The notes under the pieces are model-generated. The model was not told the origin of the DNA. It searched no databases and worked only from the letters and a program-made list of their open reading frames with translations. Shown here one piece after another: positions 1 through 9,180 of a stretch of DNA of 64,000 bases. This stretch comes from Thermomicrobiales bacterium (GTDB lineage: Bacteria > Chloroflexota > Chloroflexia > Thermomicrobiales > UBA6265). The position numbers were made by a program, and so were the translations under genes. Every line of letters begins with the position of its first letter. The first letter of the stretch is position 1. Location of the stretch: assembly GCA_030447415.1 (NCBI GenBank), contig JAUJOZ010000018.1:24640-88639 (forward strand). Reading direction: 5' to 3'.

Positions 1-2
1 GG

Positions 3-1352
3 CAAGCCAACCCGCTGGAGGCGGTCTTCTGCATGCGCTGCGGCGCGGCACTCCAGGTCGCGGCCGGGCAACGGACCGGGCCGCCCACCATCCGGCCGCG
101 CCGGGTGGTCATCACCGGCCTCGGCGCCATCACCTCGCTCGCCCCGAACGCGCCGGCGAGCTGGCGGCGCATCCTGGCGGGGGAGACGGGCATCCGCCGC
201 GTGCCGGGACTCGATCCGACGCAGCACCCGTGCCTGCTACGCGGCGACGTTGACGACGCGACGGTGCCCTCCCGGTTCCTGGAAGGCAAGACCGCGCGCA
301 ATACCTCGCGCTTCGCTCGCCTGGCGACCGAGGCGACCGGCGAGGCGCTGCTGGACGCCGGATTGATCGACGATCGCTTCGAGCCGGTGGTCGACGTGGG
401 CGATGGCGGCGCGTTGTTCGGCACCTGCGTCGGCGGCACTCACGACGACCTGCTGCCCGCCTACGCCACGTTCCAGGAGCGGGGACCGGGCCGGGTCCCG
501 CCCCACCTTCACGTCATGTTCCCCCACAACCTGGCCGCCTACGCGGTGCAGGCGCGGTTCGGGTTGGGGGGACCAAGCTCGACGGTCGTGACCGCCTGCG
601 CCACCGGCGCGCAGGCAATCGGCGATGCCTTCCACACGATCAAATTCGGGCGGGCGCCGCTGATGGTCGCCGGCGCGGTCGAGTCCGACCAGCACCCGAT
701 GTTCATTGCCGGGTTCGCCGCCATGCGCGCCCTGCCGACCGACAGCAACGACTGCCCGGAGGCGGCAAGCCGGCCCTTTGACGCCAGCCGCGCCGGGTTC
801 GTCCTCGGCGAGGGCGCCGGCGTCCTCATCTTGGAAGAGCTTGAGCACGCGCGGGCCCGCGGGGCACGGATTTACGCGGAGGTGCTCGGCTTCGGCTCCT
901 CGAACGACGCCTATCACCCGATTGCGCCCCAGCCCGATGGGGCCGGTGCGGCGCGGGCGATCCGCGCTGCCCTGGCCGACGGCGGGGTGGCGCCGGACGA
1001 GGTCAACCACGTCAACGCCCACGCCGCCTCCACCCCGGCCGGCGACCTGGCGGAGGCCAAGGCGATCGAGGCGGTCTACGGGGAGCGGACCGGGCAGATC
1101 CCGGTGACCTCGGTGAAGGGGGCGATCGGGCACTGCATGGGCGCGGCTGGGGCGATCGAGACGGTGGTCGCCGCCCTGAGCGTGGCGGAGGGATGCGTGC
1201 CGCCGACGCGCAACTACCGCACCCCGGACCCGGCGATTCGGCTCGACATCGTCCACGGCGGGCCGCGCCCGGTCGACATCAACGTGGCGACCAAGCACTC
1301 CTTCGGTCTCGGCGGCCAGAACGCCTGCCTGGTTCTCGGGCGGTACGGGTAG
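3..1352 (+). CDS. fabF: Beta-ketoacyl-ACP synthase II (KAS II), 5' end cut by window edge
   Basis: This is a decarboxylating condensing enzyme that extends acyl-ACP with malonyl-ACP in type II fatty-acid synthesis in the cytosol. The Cys-His-His catalytic set is intact, counted from the ATG at 33: Cys189 in TACATGAQ, His330 in NAHAAS and His367 in IGHCMGAAG. The family signature GLGAITSLA and the C-terminal SFGLGGQNA are also present. The reading frame stays open to the left edge, and the residues just before and after the first ATG (FCMRCGAAL) look like half of a CxxC zinc ribbon. The true start therefore probably lies outside the window. A second KAS gene lies at 3844-5076 with FabD between them, so this is a fatty-acid synthesis cluster. 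Identity as a KAS is near certain; the N-terminal extension is inference. Confidence 0.93.
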   Translation, partial: QANPLEAVFCMRCGAALQVAAGQRTGPPTIRPRRVVITGLGAITSLAPNAPASWRRILAGETGIRRVPGLDPTQHPCLLRGDVDDATVPSRFLEGKTARNTSRFARLATEATGEALLDAGLIDDRFEPVVDVGDGGALFGTCVGGTHDDLLPAYATFQERGPGRVPPHLHVMFPHNLAAYAVQARFGLGGPSSTVVTACATGAQAIGDAFHTIKFGRAPLMVAGAVESDQHPMFIAGFAAMRALPTDSNDCPEAASRPFDASRAGFVLGEGAGVLILEELEHARARGARIYAEVLGFGSSNDAYHPIAPQPDGAGAARAIRAALADGGVAPDEVNHVNAHAASTPAGDLAEAKAIEAVYGERTGQIPVTSVKGAIGHCMGAAGAIETVVAALSVAEGCVPPTRNYRTPDPAIRLDIVHGGPRPVDINVATKHSFGLGGQNACLVLGRYG

Positions 1353-1642
1353 ACAGAGCGGGGCCGGGGCATCTGCCCGGCCTCGCTCGTTTGCCGCCTC
1401 AGAGTACGGCTCGAACCTCTCCGCCAGCCATCTCCAGCTGGAAGCGACCGCGGTGGCCGCGAGTCGGGAGCGGCTGTGCCGCGCCGGGATCGAGTCCGAC
1501 CTGGTGCGTCGGGTAGTCCTCGACGCGAGGCTGTCGCCCGTGTCGGGGCGTATCAGCGTATCGGTGAGGGCCGACGGAGTGTCGGGGCGCGACTGGCCGC
1601 GCCCCGACCATCGACTTCACCCCGGCCCCTTGGCCCTTGATT

Positions 1643-2368
1643 CTACGGCCGCCGGATTGTCCCCACGGGCGTCTCGTCCGTCGGTGCGGCATCGTCCGTG
1701 TCACCCGTGTCACCCGTGTCACCCGTGTCGTCGGTGGTCGGGGTCGTCGCGTCGGTCGCCGGCGCTGTCGCGTCGACGGCCGCGTCGTCCGCGCCGCCCG
1801 CGGCGGGCGTCCCGGTGTCGTCTTCGGGCGGGTTGACGACGATGACGAGGACGCCGCCGGCGTCCTCGGCGCGCGAGACAAAGGTCGCGGTGCCGTTGTA
1901 GCCGTTGTAGGTTCCGCCGGTGCCCGCAACCTGGACGACGAGCGTTGCCGGTCGCGTGCCCGGGGCGTCGAAGAACCAGGTCCAGCGTAGTCCGCCCTCA
2001 GGGTCACCCTCGTAGCGGAGGTAGGAGTCGAATGTCGAGTCGTCCAGCGTGATCCGCGGCAGGCCGTCACCGATCGCCGCGAAGTCGACCCGACCCTCCT
2101 CGTCATCGGCGTCCGTGAGGTCGGCGATAAGGTCCTCGTCGGTCTCGATCGGGCGGAGGATGAGGGTATCGCCGGCGGGGTCGGGCAGATAGCTGGCGAC
2201 GAGCGTGATCGCGTCGGTCTCCGGCACCGCCGCCTCGGCCGCGGGGGAGGCCGCCGGTGTGGCGTCCTGGAGTCCGAGCAGGCTGGCCCGCGCCGAGCCG
2301 CCGAGGACGAGCGTGCCGACCAGGGCGACGAGCGAAAGCCAGAACGCCGCGATCCCGAGTTGCCGCAT
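1643..2368 (-). CDS. Secreted protein with Asp/Thr/Ala-rich C-terminal tail
   Basis: This is a 241-residue protein of unknown function. The start at 2368 is set by a strong AAGGAGG ribosome site a few bases upstream. It begins with a clear signal peptide (MRQLG, then a hydrophobic run ending near ARA), followed by a globular middle with an NG-rich stretch (TYNGYNGTATF). The last ~55 residues are low-complexity Asp, Thr, Ala and Pro with three DTG repeats, encoded by a 9-base tandem repeat near 1698-1728. The tail resembles cell-surface spacer segments; no anchoring motif is visible. It is divergent from fabD. No enzyme family is recognised. Confidence 0.75.
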   Translation of the reverse strand: MRQLGIAAFWLSLVALVGTLVLGGSARASLLGLQDATPAASPAAEAAVPETDAITLVASYLPDPAGDTLILRPIETDEDLIADLTDADDEEGRVDFAAIGDGLPRITLDDSTFDSYLRYEGDPEGGLRWTWFFDAPGTRPATLVVQVAGTGGTYNGYNGTATFVSRAEDAGGVLVIVVNPPEDDTGTPAAGGADDAAVDATAPATDATTPTTDDTGDTGDTGDTDDAAPTDETPVGTIRRP

Positions 2369-2716
2369 GGGGGCCTCCTTTGATGAGCGAACGTCCGCAT
2401 AACGGTGCATCACCGACCCCCTCGCGGTCAATAGCCCGGCCGGCGGCCCGACGATGGTCTGACCCACCGGCGCAGCGGGTGGATCGACGCCGTACGCATT
2501 GGCTGATGCTGGACGGTGACCCAGGCGCGGCGACTGGACAGGTGTCTGCCATCGTCCGAGGGGTGGCCGGGGGCCGGGTCGGCGTCTCCTGTCGCCTGCC
2601 ATCCGCTGCCGACCGCCTGCCGCCTGGACCGCCCCGTGCTATCATCTGCCGGGTGCCCCGCGGCCGCTGCCGGCGGGGCGCGTCGTTGACGCGCGCGGAC
2701 GATCGCGGCGGGGTGG
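2369..2716. other. Divergent intergenic region
   Basis: This is 348 bases between the secreted-protein gene (minus) and fabD (plus). It must hold both promoters. I see no RNA gene, no convincing small ORF and no strong hairpin. Confidence 0.5.
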
Positions 2717-3697
2717 GTGATGGCGCCGGTGGCGGCGATCGACGAGACGGTGGCGATGGTCTTCCCAGGGCAGGGGAGCCAGTTCGTCGGTATGGGACGA
2801 GCCCTCTACGACGCCTCCGCCGCGGCGCGCCGTGTGTTCGACCAGTCTGACGAGGTTCTCGGCTTCCCACTGGCCCGGCTCTGTTTCCAGGGGCCGGCCG
2901 AGGAGTTGGAAGACACGATCAATGCCCAGCCCGCGATTCTCACCGTCAGCACGGCGACGCTGGAGGCGATCAAGGAGCGGGTCCACGCGCTCGGCGGTAA
3001 GGTGACACCCGTCGTCGTGGCGGGGCATTCGCTCGGCGAATTCACCGCGCTGGTAGCCGCCGGCGTGCTTGACTTCCCGGCTGTGCTGGGACTGGTCCGG
3101 GCCCGCGGTCGATTCATGAAAGAGGCCGGTGAGGTCCACCCCGGCGGCATGGCCGCGGTGATCGGTCTCGACGACGAGACCCTGGCCCAGGTCTGTGCCG
3201 AGGCGGAGCGGGAAGGGATCATCGCCGTCGCCAACGCGAACTGCCCAGGCCAGACGGTCATCTCCGGCGAACTCGGCGCCCTGGCGCGGGCGATGGAGCT
3301 GGCGAAGGCGCGCGGGGCCCGGCGCGTGGCACGGCTCGGTATCAGCATTGCCTCCCATTCGCCGCTGATGGCGCGGGCCTCGAGCCAGCTCGGAGATCTG
3401 GTGGCGAAACTGCCCCTGCACGCCCCACAGGTGCCGGTCGTCGGCAACGTCACGGGCCGGGCGATCACCACGGTCGAGGGGATCCGCCAGGAGCTGGCGC
3501 ACCACGTCGAGCGGCCGGTGAACTGGACGCGCTCGGTCAAGGAGATGGCCAACGCCGGCGCCACGACCTTCGTCGAGGTCGGCCCCGGGCAGGTCCTCTC
3601 CGGCTTGATCAAGCGCATCAGCCGGGACGCGACCACGCTGCGGGTGGGTGACCTCGGGCTGGGGCTGCCGACGGAGGACCGACCGGCCGCGACGTAG
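2717..3697 (+). CDS. fabD: Malonyl-CoA:ACP transacylase
   Basis: It transfers malonyl from CoA to acyl carrier protein, supplying extender units for the neighbouring KAS enzymes. The N-terminal FPGQGSQ motif, the nucleophile Ser105 in GHSLGEFTAL and the partner His214 in ASHSPLM are all visible, as is the C-terminal EVGPGQVLSGLIKR. The length of ~326 residues is normal for the family. The start is GTG at 2717, or the ATG immediately after it. No acpP gene lies in the 146-base gap before the next fabF, so the carrier protein is encoded elsewhere. Confidence 0.95.
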   Translation: MMAPVAAIDETVAMVFPGQGSQFVGMGRALYDASAAARRVFDQSDEVLGFPLARLCFQGPAEELEDTINAQPAILTVSTATLEAIKERVHALGGKVTPVVVAGHSLGEFTALVAAGVLDFPAVLGLVRARGRFMKEAGEVHPGGMAAVIGLDDETLAQVCAEAEREGIIAVANANCPGQTVISGELGALARAMELAKARGARRVARLGISIASHSPLMARASSQLGDLVAKLPLHAPQVPVVGNVTGRAITTVEGIRQELAHHVERPVNWTRSVKEMANAGATTFVEVGPGQVLSGLIKRISRDATTLRVGDLGLGLPTEDRPAAT

Positions 3698-3843
3698 GGC
3701 GGCAGGCGGTAGGACGAGCGATTGCTGGTCGGGACGCACCGGGCGCGCCCCGCCCTCCCGTCGCCCCCGATGTCACTGTCGATCGACCACATCACTCTGA
3801 CTACTGGCGAGTGGCTACTCAACTACTGGGAAGGGGAGCGAAC

Positions 3844-5076
3844 GTGACACGTGTGGTGGTAACGGGAGTGGGGGCGGTTACCCCGCTTGGGATTGGCGCT
3901 GCGGCATTCTGGGATGGCCTGGTTGCCGGCCGCTCCGGCATCCGGCGCATCAGTAGCTTCGATTCGACCGGGTTGCCGGTGCAGATCGCGGGTGAGGTCT
4001 GCGGCTTCGATCCCAAGGTATTCATGGATCCCAAGGCCGCCCGCCGCATGGACCGCTTCGCTCAGTTCGCCGTGGCCGCTGCCCGCGAGGCGATCGATCA
4101 CGCCGGTCTTGAGATCACGGATGACAATCGCGAGCGGGTCGCCGCGGTCATCAACACCGGTGGCGGCGGCATCCCGACGATCGAGACCGAAGTCACAACG
4201 ATGCACGATAAGGGGCCGAACCGGGTCAGCCCCTTCCTCATCCCCCTGTACGCCCCGAACATGGCCAGCAGCCAGGTTTCCATCACCTTCGGCATCCGCG
4301 GTCCGTCCGTGACGGCGGTTGCCGCCTGCGCTGCCGGTGTCCAGGCGTTCGTCGACGCCGTTCACCTCCTGGAGCGGGGCGAGGCCGACGTGGCGATCAC
4401 GGGTGGCACGGAAGCCGGCATCACGCCGGTGGCCGTCGCCGGTCTGACCAACATGGGCGCACTGTCCCGCCACGACGGCGCTCCAGCCGCGGCGAGCCGG
4501 CCGTTCGACGCCGGCCGCGACGGCTTCGTCTTCGGCGAAGGGTCGGCAGTGATGGTGCTAGAGACTGAGGAGCACGCGGCGCGGCGCGGCGCGGCTGTCA
4601 TCTGCCAGGCGAGCGGCGGCGCCTACACCTCGGACGCCTTCCACATCACCGCCCCGGATCCCAGCGGCTCCGGCGCGGCACTGGCCATGAAGCGGGCGCT
4701 TGCCCGCGCCGGTCTGGCGCCGAACGATGTCCAATACGCCGCGGCGCACGCGACGGCTACCCCGCTTGGCGACATCGCGGAGACGGAGGCGATCAAGCAG
4801 GCGTTCGGCGATCACGCGGCCAAGCTGGCGATCTCGGCGAACAAGTCGATGCTCGGCCACCTGCTCGGCGCCGCGGGGGCGGTGTCCTCGTTGGCCTGCG
4901 TGCTTGCCATTCGCGACGGCGTCGTCCCGCCGACCATTAACCTGGACGACCCGGACCCGGCCTGCGACCTCGATTACGTCCCGAAGGTCGCCCGCGAGCT
5001 GCGCGTGAACGCCGCGATCGCCAACGGCTTCGGCTTCGGCGGCCAGAACGCCTGCGCGGTGTTCCGACGGGTGTAG
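3844..5076 (+). CDS. fabF: Beta-ketoacyl-ACP synthase II
   Basis: This is a 410-residue elongating condensing enzyme of fatty-acid synthesis. The GTG start at 3844 is preferred over an in-frame GTG at 3811, because AAGGGGAG sits at the right distance and the protein then begins TRVVVTGVG as in the family. The catalytic Cys162 (AACAAGVQ), His302 (AAHATATP) and His339 (GHLLGAAGA) are present. Together with fabD upstream and the first KAS at the left edge it forms a fab cluster. Two KAS II-like genes so close together may differ in chain-length preference; that is inference. Confidence 0.95.
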   Translation: MTRVVVTGVGAVTPLGIGAAAFWDGLVAGRSGIRRISSFDSTGLPVQIAGEVCGFDPKVFMDPKAARRMDRFAQFAVAAAREAIDHAGLEITDDNRERVAAVINTGGGGIPTIETEVTTMHDKGPNRVSPFLIPLYAPNMASSQVSITFGIRGPSVTAVAACAAGVQAFVDAVHLLERGEADVAITGGTEAGITPVAVAGLTNMGALSRHDGAPAAASRPFDAGRDGFVFGEGSAVMVLETEEHAARRGAAVICQASGGAYTSDAFHITAPDPSGSGAALAMKRALARAGLAPNDVQYAAAHATATPLGDIAETEAIKQAFGDHAAKLAISANKSMLGHLLGAAGAVSSLACVLAIRDGVVPPTINLDDPDPACDLDYVPKVARELRVNAAIANGFGFGGQNACAVFRRV

Positions 5077-5094
5077 GGGAAGGCGCGAGCCGCT

Positions 5095-5706
5095 TCACGG
5101 TCGCTGCAGCGTCGCCACCCGCGTCGTGATCTGGTGCGTGGCCGGGTCCAGCGCCGTCACCAGCTCGCCGTCCGCCGAGCCGCTGGTTGGTAGGAACGCG
5201 ATCTCGGCCGTCGATTCCTCGACGACCTCCGCGCCCTGCCGCACCTCGAACACCACCACGACCGCCTCGGCGGGCGCGGTGCCGGCGTTCCGGACCGTGT
5301 AGGGAACGTAGTACAGGGCGCCCCGCCGCTGCGCCTGATCGATCGCCACCTCCACGCCGACCCGCGTCCCGGCCGGCTCGGACCGGGCGTAGTACTCGAA
5401 CAGGGCGGCGCCCACCAAGGCGGCGACGACCACGAAGCTCACCGCCAGCGTCGTCCACTCCGCCGCGTTGCGCCCGTGAGGGCGCGGCGCCTGCCCGCCC
5501 CCGTCGGCCGTTCTACGCCGTTGGTCGTCGTCGGCGTTGTCCTGATGCGGCGCGGGGGTGCCGATGTGCCGGGTCGCGCCGCCCCGCTCCGCATCCTGTG
5601 CCGTCTCGGCCGAGCCGTTGGGCTTCGCCGTCGCCTGCCGGTCGCCGACGAGCGCCGCATCGACGGGCGCGCGCACCGTGCCCCCGAGATCCGCGAACAG
5701 CCGCAT
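5095..5706 (-). CDS. TIGR02588-family membrane-anchored protein
   Basis: The protein has about 203 residues. The N-terminal ~85 residues are polar and low complexity. A single transmembrane helix follows (AVSFVVVAALVGAALF), then an extracytoplasmic beta-rich domain with YVPYTVRNAGTAPAEAV. The layout and its position directly downstream of a TIGR02587 membrane protein match the TIGR02588 family, whose function is unknown. The start at 5706 is provisional because no strong ribosome site precedes it. It is the last gene of the minus-strand run that begins with rhaM, and it converges on fabF. Confidence 0.7.
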   Translation of the reverse strand: MRLFADLGGTVRAPVDAALVGDRQATAKPNGSAETAQDAERGGATRHIGTPAPHQDNADDDQRRRTADGGGQAPRPHGRNAAEWTTLAVSFVVVAALVGAALFEYYARSEPAGTRVGVEVAIDQAQRRGALYYVPYTVRNAGTAPAEAVVVVFEVRQGAEVVEESTAEIAFLPTSGSADGELVTALDPATHQITTRVATLQRP

Positions 5707-5765
5707 GCCCGCCCACGACCTGCTTCGTCCCACCCTCGACTCCCGACTCCTGTCTCTGCCTCCCG

Positions 5766-6632
5766 TCACACCGCCAGGCGTCCCGCCGCGGCGCCGATGG
5801 CCGCCGGCAGACCGAGGACAATGATCTGGGCGTAGGCGACGAACCACTCGGTCCCCGGCCCGATCTGGCCGAAGAGCCAGAGGGTGGCGGCGCACGTCGC
5901 GAGCGAGGTGACATAGGCGAGGACCGTCTCCGAGATGGGGCGCTGGCCAATCCCCGGCGTGCTCCAGCGCTGTCCCTTGCCACCGAACTCGGCCACGAAG
6001 ACGATGGCGTAGCTCACCGCCAGCGAGAAGAAGATGATGACCGGCAGGTGCAGCGTCGGTACCTCCGTGGCCAGCATCGGGACTTCTTCGGTCGGCGCGA
6101 TGCTCAAGCTCAGGAAGAGCGCCCCGGCGAACGCGGCCCCGACGTCGAGCAGCGTGGCCCGTACCGCATCGTTGGCTGCCTCGGCCTTCTCGCCCTCCCC
6201 GGGCTGGCTGCGCGACGCGCGGGGGGCGAGGATATGGTTGGCGATCGAGACGCCGAAGCTGATCGGCACGGTCTCGACGGCGATCCGGCCGACGATGACG
6301 TCCAGCGGGTGAGCGGCCTGGATCTGGTGGAGGAGGATCAGGGTCACGGCCGCGGCGACCGCGGCGAGCGCGGTCGCCTCCAGCGCGTCGCCGAACCGGT
6401 GGATCGATCCCGGCTCGTGGCGACGAAATCCCGTGAAGGCGACGAACCCGAGGTTGACGACGTAGGCGAACGAGAGGAACAGGAGCGCCTGGGGCATGGA
6501 GATCGTCTGGCCGATCCACCAGGTCTCCATCGTGTAGAGGAGGGGAATGCCGACCAGGAAACCGCCGGTGAGACCGCGCAGCAGGTCGTTGATCTCCCGG
6601 CTCCAGCTCTCGTCCCAGGACGGCCGGCTCAC
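5766..6632 (-). CDS. TIGR02587-family integral membrane protein
   Basis: This is a 288-residue polytopic membrane protein with about seven hydrophobic segments, starting at GTG 6632 after GAGGAG. The beginning (WSREINDLLRGLTGGFLVGIP) and the paired TIGR02588 neighbour identify the uncharacterised TIGR02587 family. A charged cytoplasmic loop (RSQPGEGEKAEAAND) separates the two halves. The conserved pairing of the two families suggests a two-subunit membrane complex, but no activity is known. It lies downstream of the metallo-beta-lactamase-fold gene with a ~100-base gap, so it may or may not share that transcript. Confidence 0.8.
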   Translation of the reverse strand: MSRPSWDESWSREINDLLRGLTGGFLVGIPLLYTMETWWIGQTISMPQALLFLSFAYVVNLGFVAFTGFRRHEPGSIHRFGDALEATALAAVAAAVTLILLHQIQAAHPLDVIVGRIAVETVPISFGVSIANHILAPRASRSQPGEGEKAEAANDAVRATLLDVGAAFAGALFLSLSIAPTEEVPMLATEVPTLHLPVIIFFSLAVSYAIVFVAEFGGKGQRWSTPGIGQRPISETVLAYVTSLATCAATLWLFGQIGPGTEWFVAYAQIIVLGLPAAIGAAAGRLAV

Positions 6633-6730
6633 GCGCTCCTCACCTTCTCGCTCGCTCTCGCGCCCACCTTGGCGCCCGCCCGAACCAGCCACAAGGGATG
6701 CCTGCCGACCAAGGCGGAGCGGGAGACCGG

Positions 6731-7514
6731 CTACGCCACGTGGCCGGCGGGGTGACGCTCGAAGACGCGTGGGTCGTAGAGCGGGAGGAGGACGTCGGCC
6801 TCGCGCCGAATGCGGTCGTAGGCGACCATCGCTTCCTCCAGGCTCTCGTTGATGCCGAGGGGCCGGTTCTGCTCCACGTTCTCGTACCGGAAGAAGCTGT
6901 CGGAGGCGATCACGACGCCCTGCTCGGTCCATGCTTTGACGGCCAGCGAGGAGCGGTGGTGGACTCCGGTCCAGAAGACGGAGAGCCCTGGGAGCAGCTC
7001 CTCCTCGTCCTCGAGCAGCCGGACGCGCGGCCAGGCATGGGTGACGAGACCGACCAGGACGTCGTCGGGGATGCAGAAGGGGCGGAAGTCGTGGGGGTGC
7101 TCGCGCCAGCGCGGGGCGTGGAAGTCGATCCAGCCACGTCGCGACAAGCCAATCTCCGCCTTCGGGAAGCGGAGCACGTTGCCGATCACGTAGGCCTGGA
7201 ACGGCGTGATCACGACCAGGTCCACCTCGTCGAGCCGCACCCCGACCGTCGCCAGCGCCGGCGCCAACTCCTCCTCCGGCGCGACCCGCAACTGGTGGCG
7301 CGGGTCGAAGTTCGCCCAACGGGCGTTCATCGTCGGCAGGTAGGCCGGGTTCGGGCCGCTGTTGACGAGGACCGTCTTCCCCGCCCCGGATCACGACCCC
7401 GACGAGGACGAGCGGCTCGTCCGGCGCGTTCGGCTCCATCCAGAACATCTCGAACCCGGGCGCCCAATCCCACTGGCCGAGCTTCACCACGTCGACCCGG
7501 AAGGTGTCAGTCAT
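6731..7514 (-). pseudogene. Metallo-beta-lactamase-fold protein, frameshifted and lacking the metal motif
   Basis: Two pieces belong to one protein. The N-terminal piece starts at ATG 7514 (MTDTFRVDVVKLG, with AAAGGA upstream); the C-terminal piece is in a different frame from about 7380. Removing one G from the run near 7380 gives VIRGGKTVLVNSGPNPAYLP and joins them into ~260 residues. The order of elements matches lactonase-like MBL proteins: a VLVNSGPN strand, an LDEVDLVVIT strand and a late WTGVHHRSS segment. However, the usual THxHxDH zinc motif is replaced by TPFQAYVIG. If the frameshift is a sequencing error, this would be a zinc-free pseudoenzyme. It sits between a TIGR02587 gene and a sugar dehydrogenase. 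Confidence 0.6.
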
Positions 7515-7747
7515 TGTCCGTTCCTTTCGTGAGGCGGGCAGCCGGGCAGTTGGGGAGGAGCGATTGTCGGGGCGGGCGGGGGTTGGGTACCCTCTCGGCG
7601 CGACGGGTGTGGACATCGCCCGCGTCCCGTGGCGCGAGGACGGGGGCAGGACGAGGGCGCAGCCAGCAGTGCCTCGACGATCCGCTTGCCGGGCTGCCAA
7701 CCCTACCACCGTCTGTTCCCACCCATCTGTCTGCCTGACCGCCTCAC

Positions 7748-8512
7748 CTACTGCAGGTTCACGAACAATCCGCCGTCGACCAGCAGTCCGGCCCCGTTGA
7801 CGTAGCGCGCCGCGTCGGACGCGAGAAAGACGACCGGGCCGGCAATGTCGTCCGGCTCGCCGATGCGACCGAGCGGGATGCGGCGCTCCATGTAGGCCCG
7901 CTTCCCCGGCTCGGCAAGGTCCTCCCGGTTGATGTCGGTGGCGATGGTGCCGGGCATCACCGAGTTGCAGGTGATCCCGTGCGGGCCGAGGACGATCGCC
8001 AGCGACTGCATCAGGGAGTGGATCCCGGCTTTGGTCGGCGTGTAGTGCGTCTGCTCGCCGCCCCCGACCAGCGCGCTGATGGAGCTGATCGAGATGATGC
8101 GGCCGCCCCGTCCCTGCTCGACCATCACCCGCGCGGCGGCCTGTGAGCAGAGAAAGGCGCCCTTGAGGTTGACCGCCTGCACCCGGTCCCACAGATCCTC
8201 TGGCATGTCGAGGAAATTGTGGAACGGGCAGATGCCGGCGTTATTGACGAGGATGTCCAGGCCGCCGAAGGCGTCGACGGTCGCCCGCACCATCGTCTCG
8301 ACCTCGTCCTTGCGGGCGACATCGGCCCGCATGGCAACAGCCCGGCCGCCGCCCCCCTCGATCGCCTCGACCACCCCTTCGGCGTCGGTCCCGTGGTGGT
8401 TGACCGCGACCGCCGCGCCCGCGCGCGCCAGCCTGAGACAAATGGCGCGCCCGATCCCCCGCGACCCACCCGTCACCAGGGCCACCTTGCCGCTCAGGTC
8501 CATGGTTACCAT
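7748..8512 (-). CDS. SDR-family oxidoreductase (sugar dehydrogenase type)
   Basis: This is a classical short-chain dehydrogenase of 254 residues, likely NAD(P)-dependent. The cofactor motif TGGSRGIG, the NNAG strand and the catalytic Ser plus YTPTK (YxxxK) are all intact, as is the C-terminal VNGAGLLVDGGLFVN. GAGGAGGAACC precedes the ATG at 8512. The upstream gene is an L-rhamnose mutarotase, so the substrate is probably a sugar or sugar acid such as rhamnose or rhamnonolactone; this is inferred from context only. Confidence 0.88.
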   Translation of the reverse strand: MVTMDLSGKVALVTGGSRGIGRAICLRLARAGAAVAVNHHGTDAEGVVEAIEGGGGRAVAMRADVARKDEVETMVRATVDAFGGLDILVNNAGICPFHNFLDMPEDLWDRVQAVNLKGAFLCSQAAARVMVEQGRGGRIISISSISALVGGGEQTHYTPTKAGIHSLMQSLAIVLGPHGITCNSVMPGTIATDINREDLAEPGKRAYMERRIPLGRIGEPDDIAGPVVFLASDAARYVNGAGLLVDGGLFVNLQ

Positions 8513-8623
8513 CGCTCGTTTGGTTCCTCCTCGCGACGTCCGCTTCGCGCCGGCCGGGGGCTTGGTACCGTGGCGTTCCGGCGTGATCCTTCTGGGCGCG
8601 ACGACACCGGGTCGGTCTCCTCC

Positions 8624-8942
8624 CTAACGCCATGAAGAACACTTCCTCCAGCATCTCGAGGGGCTCGGCGCGGTCGGGGTCGACCGGTGTGGCCAGGTAG
8701 TCCCGCATGTACTCCTGCCAGCGGCGGTTCGCGTCGCTGCGCGCCAGCGCGGCCTTGACCTGCTCCCAGTCATCGCACTCCAGATATCCGAAGAGCTCCG
8801 AGCCGTGGGCGAAGATGCTGTAGTTGCGGATCGAGGCGGCCCGCATGTCGCGCAGCAGCTCGGGCCAAACCCTGCGGTGAATGCGCTTGTACTCTTCCAG
8901 GCGGTCGTCCTTGACACGCAACCGGAACGCGACGCGCTGCAT
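8624..8942 (-). CDS. rhaM: L-rhamnose mutarotase with a one-base frameshift at its end
   Basis: It interconverts the alpha and beta anomers of L-rhamnose. The start ATG at 8942 follows GGAG. Family features are VKDDRLEEYKRIHRRVWPEL, the central IRNYSIFAHGSELFGYLE, RRWQEYM and the C-terminal EEVFF, giving the usual length of ~104 residues. The frame does not close there: it runs on to 8241, deep into the next gene. A TAG one base out of frame lies right after the expected C-terminus (8624-8626), and deleting one T gives the ending EEVFFMA. I therefore take the end as 8624 and suspect a one-base insertion. It is the first gene of the minus-strand run. Confidence 0.78.
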
Positions 8943-9180
8943 CGTTGGCTCCTGGCCGGCCGTCGTGACCTGCTCGACGTTCGGGTAGGAAAGGGGCGAC
9001 TCGACCCCGAGCCGTTTTACACGGTCCCGGGGAGGCGTCAAGAGGTCGGCGGCAGCCGGTGGGGCCGGGTGCCGACGCGGCTGCGCCCCTGTCGGGCCCG
9101 GCCCCGGTGTAGGACACTTGGGACCCTCCGAAGTTGGGTGCCGGCGCGAGCGCGGCGGTGGAGGAGACGGAGGGAGCGGC

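Noticed and set aside
237..1298. 353-codon minus-strand ORF opposite the first KAS gene
   Set aside because: Antisense shadow of a high-GC gene; composition dominated by Arg/Gly/Val with no motif.
1698..1728. Three tandem 9-base repeats GTCACCCGT as a satellite
   Set aside because: They simply encode the DTG repeats in the tail of the secreted protein.
1399..2400. Long Arg/Pro/Ser-rich minus-strand ORF
   Set aside because: It is the shadow of the secreted-protein gene in another frame; no start signal and no domain.
3698..3843. Missing acpP between fabD and fabF
   Set aside because: Checked for an acyl carrier protein (DSL motif) in all frames; the gap is too short and has none. Separate acpP location is common.
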